From assembly GCF_014197205.1 (NCBI RefSeq), contig NZ_JACIFD010000002.1, positions 62,001 through 126,000 of the forward strand: 64,000 nucleotides of DNA, in the 5' to 3' direction. Under the pieces are notes generated by a model, which was given only the letters and a program-made list of their open reading frames with translations, did not search any database and was not told the DNA's origin. The stretch is from Canibacter oris. Its GTDB lineage: Bacteria; Actinomycetota; Actinomycetes; Actinomycetales; Microbacteriaceae. The position numbers and the translations under genes were made by a program. Below, one piece after another: positions 48,710-58,408 of the stretch (the first letter of the stretch is position 1; each line of letters opens with the position of its first letter).

Positions 48710-50218
48710 GTGTCTACTTTGCGACGAATTGCGACTAAATACACTGAACTGACAGCTGCTGAAATTGACTGGTTAGAGCTGCTCGCGACCGACTGGTCTC
48801 TAATTGCTGACCTGGCGCTGTCGGACGCCGTGCTGTGGGTGCCCACCAGTGATGGCGAGTTCTTGGCAGTCGCGCACAGCCGCCCGACCGGGCAGCTGAC
48901 CACATTCCACCGCGATATCATTGGTGATTTCTTGCGGGACGACTGGCGTGCCACCGTGCAAACCGCGATGGTTGAAAATCGCTCGGTGAAAGCGAGCAGT
49001 ATTACCTGGTATGAAGAGGCGCCGATGCAAATGCAGGCGTGGCCGGTGAGTATGCGTGCCGCCGATAAAGGGCAGCCGCATGGGCCGTTCGCGGTGGTCA
49101 CACTGCACACCCCAACCACTGCAGGCAAGAGTGAGAGCCGCATGGGTGCGGCATATCGGGCCTGCGCGCTGGATATTATGCGGATGATTAAAACCGGCTA
49201 TTTCCCACCAGCTGGCACCCAGCGGGGACGGCAGCGGGGTGCACCGCGGGCGGGTGACGGTCTGATGCGGTTAGATATTGACGGCACGGTTAGCTTCGCG
49301 AGCCCCAACACCCTCACCAGTTTTGCGCGACTGGGCTATCGCGACGAGATTGAAGACGAGAAACTGCCGGAGATTGTGGCGGCGCTAACCGCCGGCGTGT
49401 ACGACACCAACGAGTCCCTGCCGCTTATCGCCGGGGGTAAAATAGCTGCCCGCACCGACATTGAAGCCAAGGGTTTCACGATTACCGCAAGGTCGATTCC
49501 GGTGTATCGTGACGGTGAGCGCGTCGGAGGTATCGTGCTGACACGCGATATCACCGATATTAAGCAGCAGGCGCAGGAGCTGATCACCAAAAACGCCACG
49601 ATTCGGGAAATTCACCACCGCGTGAAAAACAACCTGCAGACGGTTGCTTCGCTGCTGCGGGTGCAGGCGCGCCGCGCTGAGAGCGACGAAGCGAAGCAGG
49701 TGCTTGGACAGGCGATGCGCCGAGTCGCATCAATCGCCGTGGTGCACGATGCGCTGGCAACCGGGGTCGATCAGATCGTGAAGTTCGACGAGGTTTTCGA
49801 CCGGGTTTTGGGGCTCGCTGCAGAGGTTGCAAGCACCAACAACACCGTGGTTTCGATGCGCAAAATCGGTGCTTTCGGGCAGCTGCCGTCAGAATTCGCA
49901 ACACCTTTGGCGCTGGCCTTAACCGAGATCGTAACTAACGCTGTTGAGCATGGTTTGGCGGATCGCGAAGGCCAGGTCACTATCGCCGTGGAGCGCACCG
50001 AGAGTGACATGCTGATTACCGTCAGTGATGACGGCGTGGGCCTGGTTGCGGGGCAGCCAGGCGGGGGGCTTGGCACTCAGATTATCCGCACCCTCATCGA
50101 GGGGGAGCTCGGCGGCACCATTAAGTGGTCCGCTAACGAGCCGTGCGGGGTGCGGGTTGATTTAGCAATTCCGCTGCGCTGGATTCTCGGCTTGGAAGAG
50201 GAAGCAGACACACCTTAA
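48710..50218 (+). CDS. pdtaS: Soluble sensor histidine kinase, PdtaS type
   Basis: 502 residues from GTG 48710. An N-terminal GAF-like domain (~1-150) is followed by a PAS-like domain (~170-280, with VYRDGERVGGIVLTRDITDI) and a HisKA_2 kinase core whose phospho-acceptor is in REIHHRVKNNLQTVASLL. The ATPase part has ALTEIVTNAVEHGLA and VSDDGVGL. No membrane segment is present. In M. tuberculosis PdtaS (Rv3220c) phosphorylates the ANTAR antiterminator PdtaR. The response regulator is not in the window. Confidence 0.9.
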   Translation: MSTLRRIATKYTELTAAEIDWLELLATDWSLIADLALSDAVLWVPTSDGEFLAVAHSRPTGQLTTFHRDIIGDFLRDDWRATVQTAMVENRSVKASSITWYEEAPMQMQAWPVSMRAADKGQPHGPFAVVTLHTPTTAGKSESRMGAAYRACALDIMRMIKTGYFPPAGTQRGRQRGAPRAGDGLMRLDIDGTVSFASPNTLTSFARLGYRDEIEDEKLPEIVAALTAGVYDTNESLPLIAGGKIAARTDIEAKGFTITARSIPVYRDGERVGGIVLTRDITDIKQQAQELITKNATIREIHHRVKNNLQTVASLLRVQARRAESDEAKQVLGQAMRRVASIAVVHDALATGVDQIVKFDEVFDRVLGLAAEVASTNNTVVSMRKIGAFGQLPSEFATPLALALTEIVTNAVEHGLADREGQVTIAVERTESDMLITVSDDGVGLVAGQPGGGLGTQIIRTLIEGELGGTIKWSANEPCGVRVDLAIPLRWILGLEEEADTP

Positions 50219-50267
50219 GCCACGCAGGTTGACGGAGCTGCGCGCCGCGTAACGGCGCTTCACGCGG

Positions 50268-50273
50268 TACGAT
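50268..50273 (+). promoter_or_regulatory. -10-like hexamer for leaderless proS
   Basis: TACGAT ends exactly 7 nt before the GTG start at 50281; no ribosome-binding site lies between. Confidence 0.5.
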
Positions 50274-50280
50274 AGTAAGC

Positions 50281-52059
50281 GTGCTAGAGAGACTGAGTAA
50301 TTACTTTTTCAAGACCCTGCGTGAAGATCCGGCCGAGGCTGAGGTAGCCAGCCACAAACTGCTGCTGCGCGCAGGCTATATTCGCCGTCAGGCTCCGGGT
50401 GTTTTCGCTTGGTTGCCACTGGGGCTGCGCGTCAAGTCTAAAATCGAGCAGATTATCCGTGAGGAAATGGCCGCAGCGGGAGCCTTTGAGGTGCATTTCC
50501 CGGCGCTGCTGCCGCGGGAGCCTTATGAGAAGACCGGTCGCTGGGAAGAGTACGGCGATGCGCTCTTTAGGCTGCAAGACCGCCACGAGGCTGACTATCT
50601 GCTGGCGCCAACTCACGAGGAAGCCTTCACTCTGTTGGTTAAAGACATCGTCACCAGCTACAAAGAGTTGCCGCTGAGCATCTACCAAATTCAAAACAAA
50701 TACCGCGATGAGGCGCGCCCTCGTGCGGGGCTGCTGCGCGGTCGCGAATTCACCATGAAGGACGCATACTCCTTTGGTTTGGGGGCGGATCAGCTCGCCG
50801 CAAGTTACCAGCAGCAGCGTGACGCATACGAGCGTATTTTCAGCCGACTGGGCATGGAATACGTGATTGTTGCCGCTGACGCCGGCGCTATGGGTGGCTC
50901 TAAGAGCGAGGAGTTTTTGCTGCCGATTGCTATCGGTGAGGACACGTTTGTGCGATCCGCCGCAGGATATGCGGCTAACGTGGAGGCGTACGTCACCACC
51001 GCGCCGGAGCCTCAGGACTACAGCGAGGTGCCGGCTGCGAGTGTGTTTGACACCCCTGGCGCGCAAACCATCGCCGCGGTTGTGGACACTCTTAATGCTA
51101 GCGGCGAGCACCCGGCAGGGCGCGCCTGGGCAGCGCAGGACACCCTAAAACACGTGGTGCTTGCGGTTACTAACCCGGCCGGTGAGCGTGAGCTTGTGGT
51201 CATCGCAATCCCGGGGGACCGGCAGATTGATGATAAACGCCTTGAGGTTGCTTTCCCAAACTGTGAGGTAGAACCCGCAACCGTCGCTGATTTCAAAGCG
51301 CATCCGGAGTTGGTGCCAGGGTTTATTGGAGCCGGCGACGGCACCGCGCGAGTGCTCGGTGTTGGCGGCAGCAGCGAGGTGCGTTTCTTGGTGGATCCGC
51401 GCATCGTCACCGGAACAGTGTGGGTCGCGGGTGCGAACACCGCCGATAAACACGTGCAGAATCTGGTGTACGGGCGTGACTTCGAAGCGCACGGCGTAAT
51501 CGATGTGGCTGAGGTGCGTGACGGGGATCCAGCACCTGACGGATCAGGTCCGATTGAGACCGCTCGCGGCATGGAAATTGGTCATGTTTTCCAGCTGGGG
51601 CAGAAGTACGCCGAGGCGCTCGGGCTGAAAGTGCTTGACGAAAGCGGCAAGCTGCAGACTGTCACCATGGGCTCATACGGCATCGGTGTGACCCGGATTT
51701 TGGCTGCGCTTGCAGAGCTGAACGCTGATGATAAGGGGCTGGTGTGGCCGCTTAACATCGCGCCTTATCACGTGCATTTGGTGGCCACCGGAAAAGATGA
51801 GCTGGCTTTCGAGCTTGCAGCTAAACTCGGTGCGGAGCTCAGCGATGCCGGGGTGGAGGTGCTTTACGATGACCGGCCGAAGCTGTCTCCGGGAGTTAAG
51901 TTCGGCGATGCGGAGCTGCTGGGCATGCCTTATGTGCTGGTCGTGGGACGCGATGCGGCAGCCGGTGTGGCCGAGCTGTGGGATCGTGCTGCGGGCACCA
52001 AAGAAAAGCTCCAAATCTCTGAGGCAACAGCAATTTTGCAGCAAAAGCTAGCTAGTTAA
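50281..52059 (+). CDS. proS: Prolyl-tRNA synthetase (bacterial type)
   Basis: 592 residues, GTG start. Class II synthetase with motif 2/3-like segments [38 protein letters not shown] and [15 protein letters not shown] central insertion (~225-395, with [18 protein letters not shown]) is the YbaK-like editing domain of the bacterial type. The anticodon-binding domain is C-terminal ([31 protein letters not shown]). It normally lies a few genes before rimP-nusA; here a secretion-type cluster follows instead. Confidence 0.96.
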   Translation: MLERLSNYFFKTLREDPAEAEVASHKLLLRAGYIRRQAPGVFAWLPLGLRVKSKIEQIIREEMAAAGAFEVHFPALLPREPYEKTGRWEEYGDALFRLQDRHEADYLLAPTHEEAFTLLVKDIVTSYKELPLSIYQIQNKYRDEARPRAGLLRGREFTMKDAYSFGLGADQLAASYQQQRDAYERIFSRLGMEYVIVAADAGAMGGSKSEEFLLPIAIGEDTFVRSAAGYAANVEAYVTTAPEPQDYSEVPAASVFDTPGAQTIAAVVDTLNASGEHPAGRAWAAQDTLKHVVLAVTNPAGERELVVIAIPGDRQIDDKRLEVAFPNCEVEPATVADFKAHPELVPGFIGAGDGTARVLGVGGSSEVRFLVDPRIVTGTVWVAGANTADKHVQNLVYGRDFEAHGVIDVAEVRDGDPAPDGSGPIETARGMEIGHVFQLGQKYAEALGLKVLDESGKLQTVTMGSYGIGVTRILAALAELNADDKGLVWPLNIAPYHVHLVATGKDELAFELAAKLGAELSDAGVEVLYDDRPKLSPGVKFGDAELLGMPYVLVVGRDAAAGVAELWDRAAGTKEKLQISEATAILQQKLAS

Positions 52060-52071
52060 GCTGAGTGTATG

Positions 52072-52107
52072 AAGTGGCGTCGGTTTTCCCGGCGCCACTT
52101 TTGTTTT
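52072..52107 (+). terminator. Intrinsic terminator of proS
   Basis: Stem AAGTGGCG/CGCCACTT (52072-52079 with 52093-52100), 13-nt loop, then TTGTTTT. Confidence 0.82.
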
Positions 52108-52163
52108 CCTGGTGTCTCCTTGTTTACCTGGCGCCGTTTTGTTTTCCCTGGTGTCGCTCTTTT
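52084..52163. repeat. Four degenerate 19-22-bp tandem repeats
   Basis: Units at 52084, 52104, 52123 and 52142 share TTTTCC(C/T)GG(C/T)G(C/T)C followed by a T-rich end. They overlap the proS terminator. The remaining noncoding stretch to 52328 holds only the promoter region of the WXG100-like gene. Confidence 0.6.
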
Positions 52164-52328
52164 AGGGTTTTCCACAGATTTTGCGAACCGGCTGAACAGC
52201 GGTTGTGGCTGAAAATAAGATTTTTTTATCGCGTATCTGAAGCAGTAAAACTCCCGAATAGTGTTGCCGGATACGCGGCTAAATTAACATCAAAAATCAA
52301 CTAGCACCGCAAATTAAGGAGCACCGAA

Positions 52329-52619
52329 ATGAACATCAGAGTGAGCTACGGTGAGCTGGAAGCTGCCGCCGGGCAGATAGCCCAGGGGCGTGAAGACATG
52401 GTGTCGCGTTTACGACTGCTGGAACAGCAGATGCAGCAACTGGTTGCAAGCGGCTTCGTGACTGAACTGGCATCACAAAAATTTGCTGCTTCGTATCAGC
52501 AATACACCCAGCATGCCACGGGAATGATTGAACAGCTGAGCGAGATCGAGCTGTTCCTGAGGCAAACCGCGCAGGTGCTGCAGGAAACGGACTCCCAAAT
52601 TGCGGCGCGTATCGGGTAG
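52329..52619 (+). CDS. WXG100-family protein, WxG replaced by SGFVT type
   Basis: 96 residues with AAGGAGCACC before the ATG. Two amphipathic helices (~5-40 and ~48-92) flank the turn VASGFVTELASQKF, which stands where WxG occurs in EsxA/EsxB. Size, hairpin layout and the pattern QTAQVLQETDSQIA fit WXG100 proteins of the SGFVT subgroup seen in Micrococcales. Such proteins are type VII secretion substrates or partners and form helical-hairpin dimers. It is the first gene of a four-gene unit and overlaps the ATPase gene by 20 bp, supporting joint function. Confidence 0.83.
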   Translation: MNIRVSYGELEAAAGQIAQGREDMVSRLRLLEQQMQQLVASGFVTELASQKFAASYQQYTQHATGMIEQLSEIELFLRQTAQVLQETDSQIAARIG

Positions 52620-55600
52620 CGACTATTTAATCTTGCGACTTCGGGACGGCGCCACGGAGCGCGTGTGCCGTGCCGAGTTCGACCCGACTGTGACCGTGCA
52701 GCAGCTGCTGTACGGGTTGTTATCGGTGACGGTCACCTCGGCGCAGCAAGCGGACGGAGGGGATGTGGATCACAGCGAGTACGATGTGCTGGCGCGCAAT
52801 CACGGCGGGCAACAGTGGCGGGTTATGGATCCGCAGCAGTTGTTGCGTGAGACCGGGCTGTTGCATGGCTGTGAGGTGCGGGTGAGGCCGCGGCTAAAAG
52901 GCGCGGCACGGGGCCGCTTTGCCGCCGGGCTGCAGCCAGCGGCTGTGAAGCAGGGCTCTTGGGGCGTGGTGCAGCCTAGAGCTGCTGCGTTTACTGGGCA
53001 GACTGAGGTGGCGTTCGTGATTGTACACCCGGGGCGTGACAATCAGCTTTCGGGTGCTGCTGGTCCCAGCGGGGCTGCGGCACTTTTAAACACCGGGGCA
53101 GCACCAAAACTCACGGTTGCGACTCTGCTGCGCCACGGCGCCAAGCAGCTGGGCGACACCGGAGAGCAGCAGCCTACTGAAAGTTCATTAGCAGGTGCGG
53201 CGGCGGGATTGCACGGCGGGTTTCCGCTGTATGGTGCGGTGGCGCCGCTGCTAATAGCGGTTATAGTGTTTCTCGTGCTGCAGAACCCCCTGGTGCTGCT
53301 GTTCGGGGTTTTAACGCCGGCGCTGTTAGTCGCGGGAAAACTCGACGGGCGCCACCAGCGACGGCAGCAAACCCAGCATCGGGCTCGCACACAGTGGCAG
53401 CAAGCACTTTTGGGAACCGTGCAGCAACAGCACTTAGCACGGCTGCGAGAGCTGACTCAGAGCATCGCCGTGATGCCATTGCCGCTGCGCTCACTGTTCG
53501 CGCCCGGGGCAGCAGCCTCTTTCAGCACCAGCAGCGCACAACGAGAGCTGCTCTTGCGTGGCGCCTGGCAGCAGATGCTGACACCTCCGGCAGTCGCAGA
53601 CACCGAAGCTTGCCTGTTTGCGACTGCAAACGGAGTGTTACCGCTGCGCAACACGGTTATTTACAGTGACTCCCCGGAGCAACTCTTAGCCGCGTGTCAT
53701 GCACTGCTGGCGCAGCTACTGTACCGCTACTGTCCGGAAGAGTTGCAACTACGGTACACAGCCGAGCACCTGCCGGTGCAGCTCTTGGAGAGTTTGAGTT
53801 TAGTGTCGGCATACACCGAGCTCCAGTCGCAAGCCGCGCCACGGCTCAGCGTACAGCTGGAGGTGCTGTTAGAGATGGGCACAAGCACGGAGCATTCACA
53901 GCTCGGACAGTTAACACTTGGCAGGACTGATCCACACCCCAAAAACAATCTGGAAAACCGCGCGGAGGAGGTGCGTTTAGTGTTTGTGCAAATACGAAAC
54001 GGTGTCGCTGCAGCACCCGAGTGGGTTGCTGCTGCGGGGTTACTCCAGCTGCCCCACCAGGAATTTCGCGAATTCTGTGCCACCCTGGCGCCGCTCAGAC
54101 CTCAGCGCATGCTGGTTGCCGCTGCTGCACCACAATGGTTGCAACTGCAAGGATTTCACGATCTGCCGAATGTCGCTGCAGTGATCCGCAACTGGCAGAA
54201 CAGTCGTTACATCGCGCAGCTCAGTGCCGACTTTTGTCTTGACCTTGACGATGACGGCCCGCACTTTCTGCTCGGCGGCACTACGGGCTCGGGAAAATCA
54301 GAGCTGTTGCAAAACCTGTTGCTGAGCCTCGCGTGCCAAAGCCCGCCGGAACTACTGCGAATGGTGCTTGTCGACTATAAAGGCGGCACCTCGTTCGGGC
54401 AAATCGCCGCGCTGCCACACGTGGAAGCAACGGTTACCGACCTGGCAGCAGCCGGAGTGAAACGGCTCTTCACACTATTGCGGTTAGAAATGCAGGCGCG
54501 TGAAGAACGGTTGCGCAGCGCCGGATGTGCAAACATTTCGGAATTTAATAACAGAAATCAGCCACAGCGCGTAATGCCCAAACTGTTGGTTGTAATTGAT
54601 GAGTTCGCGGCTTTGCTGTTGGAACACCCCGGCGCCGAGCAAGCAGTTGTCGATTTCGCACAGCGCGGCCGTGCCCTCGGTATTCACTTGGTTCTCTCAA
54701 CCCAACGGCCGGCAGGCGCCATCAGCGATAAAATCAGGGCAAACATTGAAACCCGAATTGCGCTGCGGGTCACAACCGCGGTGGAAAGCCAAGATATTAT
54801 TGGCAGCGCCAGCGCAGCTGAAATCGCTAAAACCGATAAAGGCAGATGTTACGTGCGCGGCGCCACAGGGCTCCGCCAAGCAACGGTGCAGCCGGTTAAT
54901 GTTGCTGTGCCAGACAGGGCGGCAATCCGTTTGATTTTCCCCGACAGCCTCGCCGCCGCCGCGCAACCACCCGCAAAGTTAGCGGCCAACGACGCCGCAA
55001 ACACGCAGCCTGCTACTATCGCCGCAAAGCTCACCACGGTGCTAAAAAACGCTGCAGCAGCGTGCTCCGAAAGCCCTGCTGCAGCAGCCCACAGCGCCCT
55101 GTGGGTACCGGAATTACCGCGCAAACTAACGCTTAAAGCCTGCGAATTTGCGCGGGCAGAGCACCTCGAAACATATCGCCAGCGGCAGCTCACCGGAACC
55201 GACCTGGCGCGCGTCACCCTGCTGCTCGGCGGCGCTGGCAGCGGCAAAACCTCAGCAATCGCGGCAATCGCGCACAGCTGGCACAGCTGCACGCACACTG
55301 CGGCACCAGAAAACACCATAGCCCGCACCATGGCCATGAGCCGCACTGCAAGGCACACGATATACCTCAGCGCGACACAAACAAACGACCGCTTCAGAGT
55401 GTTGCAAACGCTGACACAGGCTAAAGACGCGTTGCGGGAAGGCGGCAAAGTGCTGCTGGTGCTGGACGAAGCCACACCGGTGTATACCGCGATTAGCCGC
55501 GGCGACACGAAAATCATGCAGGCACTGCGGGAAATCATGATGCAGCCGCAAGCCCGCACTATAATTACAGCGCAGCAGCAGCGATTAATACCCCCGGAAC

Positions 55601-56385
55601 TACAGCAGGAAGTACAACACACCTGGTACTGCGATAGCATCAGTGCTAATGCCAGCGCACAACTTCCGTACGCGCTGCAAGAAATACTTGAACCGCAGCT
55701 GCAGATTACCGGCAGAGCCCTTCACGCGACTCATAAAGAACTGCTGCAATTCGCCACAGTTGCGCCACACATGCGGCAGCTGCTGCACAAGATAGCGGAG
55801 CCCCAGCGCCGCCCCAGCGCTGCCTCCTGGGCAGTAGATGCGGTTACCGGAAGCGCAATTCAAGTGCCGCAACAGGGCCTAGTGATTCTCAGTTGTAAAA
55901 CTGTGCAAGCACTCACACAGATTATGGCAAAAACTGTGGCGGCGCTCGCAGACACCGAACTGCGGCAACTGCCAGCTTGCCCGGCAGCAGCGCCGCAGCA
56001 ACCGAACATCAGTGCAGCACTCAGCGCTGTTTACAACGGAAACCGTAGCCATGCGCTGCTGATTACTGATCTCACCCAGCTTGCGGAACCGACAATAGCA
56101 GAACTGTTACAACTGCACACCGCGGCAGCCGCGCTACCAGAGACAGCCCCTTTAATTCTGATCGGTGCGGTGCGTAAAACCCCTGCAACGTGGCAGCAGC
56201 GCCAGCTTTACGCCGCCGCAGACACTGTGCTGTGCTGCGGCTTAGATGACAGCGAACAGCCGCCCGCTGTGCTGCTGCCGCACCTAGACCGCTTTGCCAA
56301 ACTTAGCCCATTACAGGGATACCTGGTGCAACAAGATAACTGCCAATTGGTAGATTTCGCCAGCTCAGAGGAAGCAGCATGTTAG
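52600..56385 (+). CDS. EccC-like FtsK/SpoIIIE ATPase with ubiquitin-like N-terminus
   Basis: 1261 residues from TTG 52600 (TTG 52633 is an alternative; both lack a ribosome-binding site and are probably coupled to the WXG100 gene). Residues ~8-100 resemble a YukD-like ubiquitin fold (YLILRLRDG ... LLHGCEVRVRPR). Two membrane segments lie at ~208-250. The first FtsK-type ATPase has GGTTGSGKSELLQNLLL (~559), LVDYKGGTSF and LLVVIDEFAALL (~662); the second has LLLGGAGSGKTSAIAAIA (~875) and VLLVLDEATP (~951). EccC normally has three ATPase domains; here only two are recognisable. It should be the motor of a type VII-like secretion system at the membrane. Confidence 0.86.
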   Translation: MRRVSGSDYLILRLRDGATERVCRAEFDPTVTVQQLLYGLLSVTVTSAQQADGGDVDHSEYDVLARNHGGQQWRVMDPQQLLRETGLLHGCEVRVRPRLKGAARGRFAAGLQPAAVKQGSWGVVQPRAAAFTGQTEVAFVIVHPGRDNQLSGAAGPSGAAALLNTGAAPKLTVATLLRHGAKQLGDTGEQQPTESSLAGAAAGLHGGFPLYGAVAPLLIAVIVFLVLQNPLVLLFGVLTPALLVAGKLDGRHQRRQQTQHRARTQWQQALLGTVQQQHLARLRELTQSIAVMPLPLRSLFAPGAAASFSTSSAQRELLLRGAWQQMLTPPAVADTEACLFATANGVLPLRNTVIYSDSPEQLLAACHALLAQLLYRYCPEELQLRYTAEHLPVQLLESLSLVSAYTELQSQAAPRLSVQLEVLLEMGTSTEHSQLGQLTLGRTDPHPKNNLENRAEEVRLVFVQIRNGVAAAPEWVAAAGLLQLPHQEFREFCATLAPLRPQRMLVAAAAPQWLQLQGFHDLPNVAAVIRNWQNSRYIAQLSADFCLDLDDDGPHFLLGGTTGSGKSELLQNLLLSLACQSPPELLRMVLVDYKGGTSFGQIAALPHVEATVTDLAAAGVKRLFTLLRLEMQAREERLRSAGCANISEFNNRNQPQRVMPKLLVVIDEFAALLLEHPGAEQAVVDFAQRGRALGIHLVLSTQRPAGAISDKIRANIETRIALRVTTAVESQDIIGSASAAEIAKTDKGRCYVRGATGLRQATVQPVNVAVPDRAAIRLIFPDSLAAAAQPPAKLAANDAANTQPATIAAKLTTVLKNAAAACSESPAAAAHSALWVPELPRKLTLKACEFARAEHLETYRQRQLTGTDLARVTLLLGGAGSGKTSAIAAIAHSWHSCTHTAAPENTIARTMAMSRTARHTIYLSATQTNDRFRVLQTLTQAKDALREGGKVLLVLDEATPVYTAISRGDTKIMQALREIMMQPQARTIITAQQQRLIPPELQQEVQHTWYCDSISANASAQLPYALQEILEPQLQITGRALHATHKELLQFATVAPHMRQLLHKIAEPQRRPSAASWAVDAVTGSAIQVPQQGLVILSCKTVQALTQIMAKTVAALADTELRQLPACPAAAPQQPNISAALSAVYNGNRSHALLITDLTQLAEPTIAELLQLHTAAAALPETAPLILIGAVRKTPATWQQRQLYAAADTVLCCGLDDSEQPPAVLLPHLDRFAKLSPLQGYLVQQDNCQLVDFASSEEAAC

Positions 56386-56609
56386 AACTATCTAGCGACA
56401 GCAACATCGCAATTACCCACAGCGCCGCCCAGATCAACGAACTGCTGCACAAACCACAGCTTGAATTTGCCACCACCGTGCCGCTGCCTGCAGCAACCCA
56501 GTTCGAATACGAACTGCAACTCTTGTTACAAGCACTCAGACACAGCATCAGCTCAGTCGCCAGCTGCAGTGCTCAAACTTACGCCGCGCTCACCAGGATC
56601 GACAAATGA
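56379..56609 (+). CDS. 76-residue helical protein of the type VII-like cluster
   Basis: 76 residues; the ATG overlaps the ATPase stop by 7 bp and its own stop overlaps the next start by 4 bp. It has two likely helices (~15-30 and ~38-72), including EYELQLLLQALRHSISSVAS, and no WxG motif. Size and position suggest a WXG100-like partner or chaperone for the following hydrolase. I do not recognise the family. The tight overlaps on both sides argue it is a real gene. Confidence 0.65.
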   Translation: MLELSSDSNIAITHSAAQINELLHKPQLEFATTVPLPAATQFEYELQLLLQALRHSISSVASCSAQTYAALTRIDK

Positions 56610-58408
56610 CATACACCGAGCACCAACTTGAAGCCCTGCAGCACCTAGTGGCAGAACAAACGCTGAGCCTTACCGCCCTCAGCAACAACCTACGCCACAG
56701 TCACAGCGAATGCACCACCATTAGCCTGCATCTCAGCCGCCAAAACAGCAAAGCCTACCAGCAGCTAACCGAATTCTTTAGGAGAGAAATTGTGGCCGTG
56801 CTCGGTGACCTCGAACAAGCAGTGAGACTCGCAAACAATAGCTTTAACCACCTACAGCAGACGCTCACAAAGCACCTCCAACAGCAGCAGCTGCTGCGCG
56901 CGGAAATAGCAAGACTGCAGCTCGAACTCGGGCAAAGCCATGCCGCTCTAAACGCGCACGCCGCAGCATACGGTTTTGCGATACCGTCTAATCCTTTGCA
57001 GGCTGTTGCCAGTAGCAGCACGGCATACACTTGCCTGGCTGATCCACAAACCAATTATGATTTACAAACACTGTGGGAGCCGGCAAGCCGCCATCACAAC
57101 TACCTCGCAGCGCAGCACGCCACGCACACCACACAGCTGGCCGCGCTACAACAGCAAATCACCACAGAACTCACAAACTTTCACGCAAGCCTCACCGCGG
57201 TGCAACTGCCACCACAGCCCCGCGAAGTTAGCGCCGCGGCCACCCCAGATAATCTCCGCATCACCGCCATCAACCACAAAAACCCGCTGCTTGCGGCAGA
57301 AAAACGACTCGCCGCAGGCGATCTTGACCCCGTAGCTTTGCTAGCAGTATATGCCGCGCTAAGCCAGCGCCAGCAGCGTATGTTTATCTCCCGCAACAAA
57401 TGGTCTCTGGCGGCTGGCAGCCGAGTGCCAACCACGTTAAAACAAGAAGCCGCGCACCTAGCACTGCAGCAAACCCTGAAAGATCCGCAGACAGCGGCAC
57501 GGGCTATGGGATTACCACCCGCAGCAGCAGCCCGACTGCACAGTGAAGCCAAAACCCTGCAAACAGCGCTGCGACAAAACCCCGAAGCGCAGCTCATCAG
57601 TTACGGCAAACAGCAGCACCAGAGCACAGCGCAGGTGCTGGTGGGAGACCCGCACACAGCGCAGCAGCTCATTGTGCTGGTGCCCGGTATGGGATCTAAC
57701 GTTGGCGGTATCGGCAACACCCTGGCTGCGGCTCAGGCACTGCGCTCACAACTGCAAACACACCGTGTAAAAACCGCGGTTATCGTGTGGCAGGGGTACG
57801 ACTCGCCGGAACTGCTCGAAGAACCCCTGCGACATAAAGCGGTGGCCGGCGGCGTGCAACTGCGTGGCGATATCGCCGCACTGCAACAGCAGTATCCAGC
57901 TGCAAAGCTCAGCATTATCGGTCACTCCTACGGCACCACCACCGCAGCAGAAGCGCTCAAGGGCATAGATCAGCCTGTGCATAATTTTATTGCGGTGGGA
58001 TCAGCTGGCCTGCGTGACGGCACCACCAGGCAAGAGCTGCGGGCAGAGAAAATCTTTGCCATCACCGCGGCACCGGAAATCGCCAGCTGGGGTGATCCAA
58101 CAACATACCAAAAACAGCACCTGCTGCGTGACCTCAGCCAGCACAGCGATTTAATCGCGCCCGTGGGAATAGCTTACGGAGAACACAGGGTGGATCCGCG
58201 CGACCTTGAGCAAGTCACCGTGCTACCAGCAAACCACGCCACCGCTGCGGGGCAACGAGTTGGCACACACTCGCTATATGCCACCGCGGCAGGGGAGGTA
58301 GGATACTTCAACCCTGAATCGCAGAGTTTGCGGGCAATCGCGGGGGCACTCGCCGCAAGTCAGGTGCAGCCGCAAGATTCGGTGCGTGGGTCGCCGGCTC
58401 CGCAGTAA
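56606..58408 (+). CDS. Alpha/beta-hydrolase (DUF1023-like) with N-terminal helical domain
   Basis: 600 residues. The first ~210 residues are helical and Gln/His/Leu-rich (for example FNHLQQTLTKHLQQQQLL), like the targeting domains of LXG/WXG effectors. Residues ~330-580 form an alpha/beta hydrolase: VLVPGMGSNVGGIGNTLAAA, nucleophile elbow SIIGHSYGTTTAAEAL (~435), Asp in HSDLIAPVG and late His in VGTHSLYAT. DUF1023 hydrolases are often found with actinobacterial type VII genes. No signal peptide is present, consistent with type VII export. Substrate (lipid, ester or peptide) cannot be told. It is the last gene of the unit. Confidence 0.78.
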   Translation: MTYTEHQLEALQHLVAEQTLSLTALSNNLRHSHSECTTISLHLSRQNSKAYQQLTEFFRREIVAVLGDLEQAVRLANNSFNHLQQTLTKHLQQQQLLRAEIARLQLELGQSHAALNAHAAAYGFAIPSNPLQAVASSSTAYTCLADPQTNYDLQTLWEPASRHHNYLAAQHATHTTQLAALQQQITTELTNFHASLTAVQLPPQPREVSAAATPDNLRITAINHKNPLLAAEKRLAAGDLDPVALLAVYAALSQRQQRMFISRNKWSLAAGSRVPTTLKQEAAHLALQQTLKDPQTAARAMGLPPAAAARLHSEAKTLQTALRQNPEAQLISYGKQQHQSTAQVLVGDPHTAQQLIVLVPGMGSNVGGIGNTLAAAQALRSQLQTHRVKTAVIVWQGYDSPELLEEPLRHKAVAGGVQLRGDIAALQQQYPAAKLSIIGHSYGTTTAAEALKGIDQPVHNFIAVGSAGLRDGTTRQELRAEKIFAITAAPEIASWGDPTTYQKQHLLRDLSQHSDLIAPVGIAYGEHRVDPRDLEQVTVLPANHATAAGQRVGTHSLYATAAGEVGYFNPESQSLRAIAGALAASQVQPQDSVRGSPAPQ

